Source: Endotrypanum monterogeii (Eukaryota > Euglenozoa > Kinetoplastea > Trypanosomatida > Trypanosomatidae). Taken from it: a stretch of DNA of 64,000 bases. Each line of letters begins with the position of its first letter. The stretch's first letter is position 1. A model generated the notes under the pieces. It made no database searches, was not told the origin of the DNA, and saw only the letters and a list, made by a program, of their open reading frames with translations. Location: positions 1,414,205 to 1,478,204 of the forward strand of contig CM007318.1 in assembly GCA_000333855.2 (NCBI GenBank), read 5' to 3'. A program made the position numbers and the translations under genes. Below, one piece after another: positions 38,946 through 49,200 of the stretch.

Positions 38946-40445
38946 ATGAACTCTTCAGCTGATCACAATGAGAACACTACGTGTGCTAATTCCACGGATG
39001 ATGCCGCTGCTGTGGCGACCAGCTCAATGGCGGTGCTGCCTTCCGCCACGCAGGTGACACAGCTGCAGCGGGAGCTCCACGACTGCCAACAGAAATTCGA
39101 ATCGTGGAAGGTGAAGACGAAAGCAGGAGTGGATCAGATGCGAAGTCAGATTGTAGACCTCACGCGCGCGCTGAACCAATCGAAGACGGAGCGTGAGCAT
39201 TTGGCAGCGCTCGCCTATTGGACGGATGCGCCCACAGCTTTGTATGTGAGCCAGGTTCAGGAGCTAATGTACGCTCACTCCATGGCCGCTGCGTGCTTGC
39301 TGCTCGACGCTGTGCTGTTCTCCGATACCGGCGATGGACAGTTGCAATGCGATGGCACAGCAGTGACCAGCTTACCAGGTATCCGATTTCTTAAACACGC
39401 GATTCCACAAATCTCGCAAAAAACGATGGATGATCAGTCGGTTCGACTGAAGGAAGTGCGCTGCGCGCTGCAACAGACGACGGCGGAGCTGCAGCAGCGC
39501 ACTGAGGCCTTGCGTCAACAAGACAAGAACGTTGCCGAACTTCGACGTCGCCTTACCGCGTCAGATGCTTGCAAGACGTCACTCGAGCAGCAACTTTTGA
39601 GCGCTCCAAAGGCAGAGCAGTTGAGGCAGGCACAGGAGGAGCTTGATCAACAGCTCATGCGCATGCAGCTGGAGTATGAACGCCGTGAAAGCCAGCTCGT
39701 CATTCAGCACAGCACTGAGTTGCACGCCCTCAACGCGTCCCATGAGGAGGAGATAAAAGAAATGGAGCGGGAAAAAAACGAAGCGATCTCGCAGGCGCTG
39801 CGCCATATTACCGTCAGTGGCGCACAGAGGCCTGCAGGCGTGGGTGCGTGTTCATCCGGTGAGTGTGATAGGAACACCAACGGCGATCATAGCGGTAGGA
39901 CCAATGACGACGCTTACATGGATCTCTTAAACGATTTCAAAAAAATAAAAATGAGATGCACCGTTGTAACGGAGGAACGAGACGCCATGAAAGCTAAACA
40001 GAAGGAGCTTCTGTATGAGCTTCAGGGCCTTCTGCGATGCACAGCACGACCATCCTTCACCTCGGAGGTAAGTAATGCGCCGGGTATTGTCACAGCTGCC
40101 ACATATCACAACGAAATCGCTGTGAAGTGTGACTCCCTTACCGACTCTGCTACCCTGGAGGATGTCGCACATCTCATACGAGAGCAGAGACTGAGATACA
40201 CGGCGCTTCAGGAGGAGCTGGTGCGCGCCCGCCGCGAAGTTGCGGAGCTGCGGCGCTCGACTGCGGGTCACTCTGCAGATGTTCTCAACATGCAACAGGT
40301 GCAGTACCTGCGATCCGTTGTGGCGCGGCTCCTCTGCTCGCTCAGCGATACGAAAGTGGTGCGACACCTGTTGCCCGTTCTGTCGACTCTTTTGAGGTTT
40401 TCAGATGATGAGCTGACAAGCATCTCGAAGGCGATACCGCAGTGA
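38946..40445 (+). CDS. GRIP-domain golgin-like coiled-coil protein
   Basis: Golgi peripheral protein of 499 residues. Long coiled coils (about 40-90, 160-285 and 390-435; for example QLQRELHDCQQKFESWKVK) occupy most of the sequence. The C-terminal 55 residues form a GRIP domain: MQQVQYLRSVVARLL contains the conserved Tyr454, followed by HLLPVLSTLLRFSDDEL. In other eukaryotes GRIP domains bind Arl1-GTP at the trans-Golgi through this tyrosine. The composition agrees with the single GRIP-domain proteins described in trypanosomatids. An acidic/charged start (MNSSADHNENTTCANSTDD) carries no targeting signal. With AP-1 gamma, RGP1-like and RabGGTase beta it makes four Golgi/Rab-related genes in the window, which may be coincidence. 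Confidence 0.85.
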   Translation: MNSSADHNENTTCANSTDDAAAVATSSMAVLPSATQVTQLQRELHDCQQKFESWKVKTKAGVDQMRSQIVDLTRALNQSKTEREHLAALAYWTDAPTALYVSQVQELMYAHSMAAACLLLDAVLFSDTGDGQLQCDGTAVTSLPGIRFLKHAIPQISQKTMDDQSVRLKEVRCALQQTTAELQQRTEALRQQDKNVAELRRRLTASDACKTSLEQQLLSAPKAEQLRQAQEELDQQLMRMQLEYERRESQLVIQHSTELHALNASHEEEIKEMEREKNEAISQALRHITVSGAQRPAGVGACSSGECDRNTNGDHSGRTNDDAYMDLLNDFKKIKMRCTVVTEERDAMKAKQKELLYELQGLLRCTARPSFTSEVSNAPGIVTAATYHNEIAVKCDSLTDSATLEDVAHLIREQRLRYTALQEELVRARREVAELRRSTAGHSADVLNMQQVQYLRSVVARLLCSLSDTKVVRHLLPVLSTLLRFSDDELTSISKAIPQ

Positions 40446-41581
40446 AGTGACCACTGCTGTGATACTCGCAGCTTGTCGGCAGTGTCGCTCTAATTCATCT
40501 TTGTGTAGGGTTCTTAGCAAACGCTTCACCATGTTCCCTGTTGCATCACTGCACGTCGTGAATCCACTGCTTTGTAGGATATGAGTACATGCTCAGATTG
40601 CCTTTGATGAAGGCGTTGTTGTTTTGTACCCTATTTCACTTTGTAGTGCCGTTGGCATGTTGGCGTGCGCGCACTCTTATAATCGTCCTTTGTTCACGCC
40701 ATTTTTGGGGGGAGATGGATCTTTGTTTAGAAGCCAATGGAAAAAAAAAAAACTCCCGTCTCTAAAACCCCACACGGCTCTCTTGCATTCTTCCATGGAC
40801 CTTTATTTCACCGCATCGCACAGACACACACAAGAACACAGGCAGAGACAGGTGGTCTGTTTTCTTTTATGTCTTGCTGACGAAGTACAAAATGTGTGTT
40901 CGTGCGTCTGTAACCGAGGTTGTGATTATGTGTATGAGCAAAGGGGTGGGAACTCGCCGGCTCTGTTTGAGTTGCTACATCACCTTTGTCCTATCGCACT
41001 GGCCACGTGCCTTACCCATTTTTCAAAAGGCCTCTATATCGAAGATTTGGAGCGCATATTTTCTCTACGTATGCGTACCCTTCATATCTCGTCCCCTAAC
41101 CTTACCCTGTTTTATTGACTCTATCAAATCGTAATTTTTTTTTTTTTGATATCATGTGAACCTTTATGGGAACACGATTCTCGGGTTTCCTCCACACAAA
41201 TCGGCTCTCATGCGTGAGGCTCACGCTTGTCGAACTCCACACTCGAACATTGAAGAACCGACTGAGACCTGAGGAAGAGATCGAGCATTGGGCAGCTCTT
41301 CGACAGCCACAAAAAAAAAAAAAAAGGCTCCCACAAAGGGAGGTTGTGTGGCGTGCTTCTCATCGAATGGCTATTTTTTTTTTTTGCGAGAGCATCGCCA
41401 TTAATTTTCTCATTTGTTGCTGCTCGGACCACGTTGAGATCTGTCTCACGCGAATATTCTTCCTTCACTGACCGAGTTTGCGGGGTACTTTATCGTAGTG
41501 TTTTCTCTGTTAAGCATTTGAACAGGTCGTCTGGGCCTCCATCCCCCCCCCCCCCACTCCCCACTCCCCCAGCTGTTCACA
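40446..41581. other. Spacer with paired homopolymer runs
   Basis: A12-type runs (40740-40751, 41310-41324), T-runs (41136-41148, 41372-41383) and a C-run at 41543-41555. Frames of about 100-160 codons pass through these runs, encoding poly-Lys or poly-Phe, and are rejected. Confidence 0.65.
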
Positions 41582-42508
41582 ATGGTTTCGTGGCGGGAGC
41601 GCATTGCTTCTGTATTCTTTTTTAGTGATGCAGAAGGGGCACTAAAAGCAGAAAAGGCGCGTAATGCCGAGACGATGATGAAGGCATCAGAGTTGCGCCT
41701 ACTACACAATCAAGAGGAGCGGGAGTTGAAGGGAAAGATGCAGCAGCTGGACAACCGTGTGAAAGCACAACGAGACACCTACGCTCGCCAGGCGGCCCCG
41801 ATGCTGAAGGAGTTCGACGATATAGCCATTTCACAGCACTACTATCAGGAAGTGCTCAACAGCATGACGGCCCAGGAGGGGTTTGTGGATCAGATGGCAC
41901 AGCGAGAAATGCAGCAATTCGGCTACGCGAGCAAGAAGATTATATCTGTTGGCCTTAACTTTGAGGCTCTTCGTCGAAAGATGCTATCTGGACATCCTTT
42001 TGAGCGGGAGCTGAAGGCGGCTCTAGAGGATGCGGAGAGTGAGGATCTCAACGTTGTATCAGAGCCCCTTCGTGCGTTTGCAGACCTCGGTGTCCCCGTG
42101 CCGACATTAATCCGCGCCGCTGCCTTTGATCTTGCACGTTCCATTGAGGAAACTGGAAAGGCACCTGCGCAACAGCCGGTGCTGGGGTGGATGGATCTTT
42201 TAAAGTTCCGTACCGCCTTTAGTCCTTCTACGGTAGACCAGAACGAAGTTCGCGCTCGCCGCGCCGCGAAACAGTTTACACGCTACATCGAGCAGAACGA
42301 GTTTGCGAGTGCGCTGGCGCTGGCGGAGGAGGTGGACACGTGGACTCGCAGTGAACGCGATGCCTCATTGGAGTACTTTGATCACTCTTATAAAAGTTTC
42401 AGGCAGGTTGCTTTGCCCGTCATCACCGCAGAGATGTTTCTCGCGTACGCCGCCGCCTCCCTCAACGCTTCACGGTTCGCATGTGTCGAGAATATGCTCA
42501 GGGAGTGA
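41582..42508 (+). CDS. Mitofilin-like (MICOS) candidate protein
   Basis: Protein of 308 residues, about 34 kDa by length. The first half is charged and helical (KAEKARNAETMMKASELRLL; QEERELKGKMQQLDNRV) and probably coiled coil. The second half ends in helices resembling the mitofilin C-terminal domain: FTRYIEQNEFASALALAEEV, followed by ITAEMFLAYAAASLNASRF. This recalls Mic60 proteins, where the last helices read as a gain-of-length plus alanine-rich helix. No transmembrane segment is visible, unlike canonical Mic60. Kinetoplastids are reported to have divided Mic60 functions between proteins, including one called Mic34, and this could be that protein, but this is inference from size and pattern. 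The upstream frame has no better start; the ATG at 41582 follows a C-run. Confidence 0.45.
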   Translation: MVSWRERIASVFFFSDAEGALKAEKARNAETMMKASELRLLHNQEERELKGKMQQLDNRVKAQRDTYARQAAPMLKEFDDIAISQHYYQEVLNSMTAQEGFVDQMAQREMQQFGYASKKIISVGLNFEALRRKMLSGHPFERELKAALEDAESEDLNVVSEPLRAFADLGVPVPTLIRAAAFDLARSIEETGKAPAQQPVLGWMDLLKFRTAFSPSTVDQNEVRARRAAKQFTRYIEQNEFASALALAEEVDTWTRSERDASLEYFDHSYKSFRQVALPVITAEMFLAYAAASLNASRFACVENMLRE

Positions 42509-43276
42509 GGGTTAATGAGAGGATCGCTTATGGTAGATGAGAATATATATACAGCGGGATCGCGTTGGTGGAACGAATTTTTCGCTTCTCTCGTCCCCGG
42601 ACATTGTTACCCTCTCTTCTTTTCACCTCACTATTGTGCTGACGCTTTCAGTCACACACGGTTGCCTCGCTAATGGTGTGTGTGTGTGTGTGAGGGAGAG
42701 AGAGAGAGAGCCATTGCCTGACTGCACCTGTTTCTCTGAACGTTGTGAGTGCGCGTATAGTAGTGTGCGATCGTGTGAGTGCCTGGGCCACCGGCCCCTG
42801 TCATGGAATAATTGTGCCTAGGAGGCATACGTGCAGAAAAACAAAGAAAAGATACAAAAGTGGTGTGGGAGTGGAGAAGTACATGAAAGACACCGGTCTA
42901 AAACAAAACAGACTAACATGCAGGCATGCACTCGACAGAGTACAAAGATTTTTACTTTTTTATATATCTGTCGTTGATCTACCCCCCCCCCCACCCCCCC
43001 CCCACCCCATGCAGGCATTCACCTATCTTTTTTAGTGTGTTTCCCTGCTGCTCTGGTGTCTATCCTTTGCATTTCGTGACCATTTCTCCCTTTTACACCA
43101 ACCTCCTCTCCTCTTATCTACTTGACGCTGATTTTCTGTTTCTTTCTCTACATCCGTGTGGCGACGCTTGACGTGCATGCTGAGATACTTTCCTTGTTTT
43201 TATGAAGAAGTTCACTAAAAAAAAAAAACGCCGCAGTTGTGCGTGTTCATAGTGAATTTTCTACACCAATAGAATA
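42509..43276. other. Spacer before CFAP46-like gene
   Basis: Contains GT and GA tracts at 42678-42709, C-runs broken by A at 42980-43004, an A12-type run at 43217-43228 and pyrimidine-rich sequence near 43080-43150. No protein-like frame. Confidence 0.7.
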
Positions 43277-46200
43277 ATGCCAGTCGAGACCGGCCACGTG
43301 AAGCAGCTGCTGTCCACGGCACGCACCTACCGCCGCCCGGATATGTTGGGCAATATTGTGCGGGAGGTCCACGATGCTGAGATGACCACGGGCACCTCGT
43401 CTGCCGAGCTGCGCCTACTCTGCGCTGAGGTTTCGGTGGAGCTGAAGCAGTGGCCCATCGCTGCGGAGCTACTAAAAGGAATCGGCTCTGCGCAGGAAAC
43501 GCGACTTCTCGCACTGCGCCGCGTCTATTGTGAAGTGTTGGTATCTCTTCACCATGTCGACGAGAAAACCACTTTGAGTGAGGACGAAAAAGTTCATGAG
43601 TACGTCGGCAGTGCAGCGCGTGTGGTTCAGGCCTTGGCAGAGGCTGTGGAGCTGTGGCCTGAGAGCCTCGATACTGTTTTGGCAGGCATCCGCACGTTAT
43701 GGCTCATCGTGAGTCCTTTGCTCACCGCTGGGCACGAGGCAGATGTCTGCGATACCGTTGCCTTTCTTGCCACATTCCATCAGCAGCTTCATATTGGAGG
43801 AGGGTATACGCTGGTGCAGTGGCTCATGCGCGCTGCGTTATGTCTTCGCGCCGCAGATCGGCTTCAGGACGCCGTGGCTCGCTTCTACGCCGCACTTGAG
43901 GCTGCTGCGCTTATGGGCAACCAACGACTATTTGTGCAGGTTTTACGTGTCGCAGCTGGTTCTATTTACTCGAGGGAAAAAAGCAATGTCTCCTCGAAGA
44001 CCCGCTCTGATTTTCTGCCGAGTTACCGGAGTCGTCCCCCTCTTTTTGCGGTCCTCCTCACCTATCTTATGCTGGGGGGACTGGTGGAAATGGATGCCTT
44101 CAAGGAAGAGTTGCAAGGTGTTTACAGCACTCTCTGTGAGGGCGTGGAGGCGGCACCGCCACCATCGGAATCGGGCCCGCAGACATCACGTGGTAGGAAA
44201 AAGCAGCTGATGGCCAAGCCAGCTGCTGTGGTTCGACTTGTAGACTCCTTCACTGTGACAGAGGCCGACATCATCGATGAAGTGAAAACAGACCTGCTCT
44301 TTTGTATCAGCGTGCACGGAACTCTTTCTCCAGACCAAGTCGAGGAGCTTGAGCGAAAACGCCATAGCTCGAATCGACGTGTACGCAGCTTTGCAACCTT
44401 TGCCCTTGTCGTCCGAGCGTCGCGTCGCCATGGCTTCAACCGTCTGGTGAAGTGCGCTGACGCTTCTAGTATTTCGGTATCGCACAGAGCAGAGCTTCGT
44501 GCCCTCGTCAGGGAACTGGTTGATGTACTCAAGAACACGAACTCTATCCATGACGACAGCGAACGGCAGTACACGACGCGCGTTGGGGCATGTCTCCTGT
44601 GGAACCTGGTGCTTCCGTTTCTACAGACAATCACGATGGGCGACGTGCATGCGGCGCTCTCCACGCTAACGGACGTCTCGCAGGCCTCCATTCCAGCGCT
44701 GAGAAAACTGCTTCTCCAGGCGGGCACGGTGCAGTGCCAGCTCGCGTACGATGAGGACAACCGTAGCGTGCTCCATCAGCTGCTCCCGTTTCTCCAACGA
44801 GAGCTGCATCGCGGGGAAGCCTATGAGGCGTTGCCGATGTGGTTGTTTCGGCTACAATGGCTCCAACGGCAAATCACGGTACGGGACGAGTTGGAGAGTA
44901 ATCTGATCTCCGGACCGGATCGCTGTCTCTTTGCCATCGAGCAGGCACGCTGGATATCGAACCCGCTGAAGCGCATCCCGCACATCAAGACGGCTTTCCG
45001 GTACTTGCCAATGATTTTTCAGGAAGGCAGTGACCAGCAGATGACCAACGACGTCGCCGATACGCAGAAGACTGCAGCTGCCCGCGGGAGCATTTCCATT
45101 CGTCGCTCTACAATTCAGCTGTACCGAGAACTGTTGGAGTTGTGCATGCAGGATCTGAGCCCCTCCCTTTATGCTATGGCGATGGCAGTAGCCGAGGAGC
45201 TTCGAGCACTTCCCTGCCCTGTACCAAGCGCGGGCAGTGTGGACATCGAGGAAATACGAGCCATCGCCTCCTTGCACGCTTCCACCATTTTGTTACGGCA
45301 ATTAGAGGAAATGGATCCACACAAAGCACAACATGAAATGCAGCCAAACTTGCCACCACACGCAGTGGTCGCCACTGCTGAAGAGCGCGAAGACAGCCTG
45401 GCGGTTCTTCTGCTCGAGGCAGCCAAACGCGGAGCGGAGTTGGAGAGCCGCCGAAGGGGCAGTGGCGGCTGGATAGCGGCAAACGCCTGTGTGACGTTTC
45501 TCAAATGGAAACAAAATCTCTATGCGCGTGGTGAGTACCGCCCTCACCTGCAGCAACTCCTAGAATTGCAGAAGCTCTACACTTCCCTCTTTGAGCTCGA
45601 CCATGTACAGGACGCGGAGCTTCTTTCAGACCTCACAGCGTCATCAGTTTTAGGACTCACGTCCGAATACCTGGAGACATCAAAACATTCATCAGGTTCA
45701 GTGACGTCCTCAAAGTTGAAAGAAAACGGGATAGACGGGTTCACTACTCTCGTGCAGCGCATCCGCACGTGCGGCGTCTGCGAGCCCTCGAACCAGCAGC
45801 TCCGTCGCGCGTTGGGAATGTGCCTCGAGGTGATTCGCATGATCCCGAGCGTCAAGCAAAAGTGGTTCCTTGCAGTGCTGTCTCCTGCTCTGGCGCGGCT
45901 TGTCAATGATAAGACAGTTTTGGTAATTCACCCGCAGGAGCAGCTTCTTGTTCTTCTGGGCGTGCTCGCTGGCCCCTCCTCCATCACCGAGAAAACCTCG
46001 CTGCTTCTCAACGATGTCCGCACACTGCTGCGCAAGGATCCGTGCATGCGTCTCTGTGCTTGGGTCTCCACCGTAGCGATGCAGCTGCAACTAGAGGAAG
46101 TGGCTCTGGAATGCTGTGAGATGGCCGACAAACTCTACGCCAGCAATCGTATGGGCTGGGGCTCTTTGTTTGAGTTTCAGACATCACCTTATTCCGGTAC

Positions 46201-49200
46201 GAGTCCCTCCGCATCAATTGGCAAATCGATGGAAGGTGGTGCCCACAAAAAGCTCTCCTTAACGCCCCTAATGGTACAGACGGACGTACCGCCAACTTTT
46301 CCGAAACCAGATGCCGAGGACTGGGAGGCGTACTCTGAGCTGCTCTCTCTGAAGGCACGACTCAGGGCTCGGCACTTATATGGTCTCAACACGGATACGC
46401 GGAGCCGGGCCGTGAAGTTGCTGCTAACCAACTGTGTGAACTCAGCTATTGCTGCCGCGCAGGGTCCAGCCGCGTCCAAGGTGGAGCGCATCATGCGAGC
46501 ATACGACCTCTATTATCATTTTCTTCGAACCAGTCATCTCTCATTGGAGAATTCAAATTTTTTGCTACCCAGTTTGCGAATGCTGCTCTCAAAGGCGTTG
46601 CTGGCGCAGATCCCGAAGCGCCACTGGAGCGAGTCCTTCACGGATATCGTTTATCAGCTGGGCTGCGTTCTTGTCTACGTGACTTTCACGGATGGGCAGG
46701 CCGACAACCTCAGTCGGATGCCGGAACTTCTACGGTCTCTGCGCGAGTTTTTGCCACCGCGTTATCAAAAGACTCTGAAGGCATGGGAGGTGACTCAGGT
46801 GTGCTACCGCAACCCTACCATCGATGACTTTCTGCAGAGATCAAAGAATATGGAAGCAGAGCTTCAGGTACGAGGATGGATGATTGTAGCCCAGTCGTCG
46901 AACAATGAGGTGCGAGAGGGAGAGGCGTTCGCTCTTGCTCTGGCTGCCTCGCAAGGCAGCTCCCTTCTTAGAGCTCAGTGTCTCTACGAGCACGCATATA
47001 CGACGACACTGCATCATGGTGACTCGACTCCCCTGTCGCAGGTTACAAGACACCTGCAAGAGGCCTTGCGAATTCTCGAAGGCCTTCCTGAGGCTGCGCC
47101 TCTATTGCAAACCTCCGAGGAGGTGCAGTCCTGGCATGCTACATTGTCTGAGGCGTCAATGACAGCGTCATTTTTAGCTACACAGACACAGCATCTTCTC
47201 TCGTTGCGGAACAGTGAACTGGGAAACGGCGGGACTAACGCCACCCAGACCCACCGATCTTCCGGCACGCTGAGGTCAACCAAGAGAAACAAAGCAAAAT
47301 TCACTGGTGTGAGTTTCCATCATTCTTTTCTGGGGCTGCACATTGTCTCACTGCTCTTCAAGGTGACATCAGACTCTCCCATTTCCGAGTTAGGGACAGC
47401 CTCGCTCAGGTCCTCGAGGCGCATAACGACTCCCGCCTCACGGCGCGACTGTGCGAATGTCATGCTGGACTATATTTTTTGTCTCTGGCAGCTCAGCGCT
47501 AAGTGGTTACTCGATAAGTCTGAAAATGAGGACGATGCGGTGCTGAAGCTTCCTGTTGCCAGCTCTCATTTTTATGGTTTTACAGAGTCTTCTGAAGCAG
47601 CTCAACGGTTGCGCAGCTGTGTGCCAGGCGAGGAGTTTATTTTGAATACAAAAGGACTCTGGCAGTGTCTGCTGGATCTTGGTGACTACTTGGCGTGCAC
47701 CGGAAACGAGTCTCTAAGCTTTATGGTCTATTCATGGGTGCGGTTCGCTTCTACACTTGCCTTTGGAGTGGCCAAAGATGACTCCCGCTCCGCACTTGTA
47801 CAACGTCTGTGCAACTGGAAAATGTGCGCCGCAGCTTCCTCGAGCGGATTAAGCGATTCCCCATACGTGGAGGCGCTTTCCCGGCTGGGCGATGTCAAGG
47901 CCATGATAGAGGAGGCGGTAAAGAGGAGTATAGAGAGCAGAGGTGCCTCGCCGTCGTGGGAAGCGTTGACTGTGGTAAGCGAATGTGAGCTTCGTGTCCG
48001 TCTTGCTCAAACCGAAGAGGCTGCTGTTCTCGCCGAGGATGTCCTTTGTCGTGGACTGGAGTGCGCAAAGTGGAATACAGCTGACATTCGAGCACGCGCT
48101 CTTCGTGTCCGTGCGTGCCATGAAGCTTTATGCTCGCGTCACCTAGATTCATTGCGAACACTTCAGCAAGCGTTTGAGCTGATCGGTGCCATCAGACCGT
48201 CCTCCACGCTCTCCATCATATCTGTTCATCTGTGGATCGAGCTATGCGGCGATCGCCTCGACTCGCTGATAGGTGCCCTGTTCACTGCTGAAGCCATGCA
48301 GTGGGCTGTTACAGTGCGTGAGCAGCTACAACAGTGGTACGCTGGTGCTGTTGCTGCTGCAAACGCGCAAGCGGATACGGTTCACGCTAAGCGTGTTGTT
48401 TTGGAAGTGGAGCAGGGTTTGGAATTATGGGCGCGTCGTCTTTTTACCACAGTGGTGCAGCAGCTTCCACTCACTGGTGAGCTCTCGTGTCCTCCAACAT
48501 ATTCTTTTCAAACGCAACTTCACCTTACTTCTGGGGCGCTGCTGCGAGAGATCCCCCTTGTAACGGAGGGCTGCACCACGCTGCTCAGTCGTCTGTACAC
48601 TATATATGCGCGGTGGCATTCAAGAGATCGCGTAACGACCCGATGGCTGGCCCAACACGGTGCAAATGTGAGTGTTGTGCGGGAGCGATTTCTGCTGCTT
48701 CTTGCAGAGTTGAGAGTTTTGGACGAGCTCTCGCAAGAACTGCAGACAGTCAACCATCTCAGAGATATAGGGCCGGGTGGTGCCGCTCAGGAGAAGGACA
48801 GCATTGCCGAAGCCACAAGCATGACATTTTGGCACGCTTCTATCCTCTACTATACCGCCGGTGACCGTCTCGAGGCAAGCCAGCTTGCATCCTGCCTGCT
48901 TGACGCCTTCCGGCGCCTTTCGATGCGTGACCTAGGGCTACCCACGTCCAACGGGCCAGCTCACTGTGAGCGAGAGGTGCTGAAGTTTTTTCGTGGTGCG
49001 GCGCTAACGCCGTCTGCCGTGGTTGCCACAGACGAGGAAGCCCCCATAGCGGTGGATCTGCCGAATAAAATCAGTGCACGCTGGCACAGCGACCTCACCG
49101 ATGTACTGGGTGAGTTTCAGCAGGTGTTACAGCACTATGATGTGCCAGATTTGAATGCGCCGTCGATATTGCTCGTGGCCTCAATTCCTGCCTTGCTGGA

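Noticed and set aside
40624..41118. 164-codon frame in the spacer after the GRIP gene
   Set aside because: Starts at TTG and passes through an A12 run coding for poly-Lys; composition does not resemble protein.
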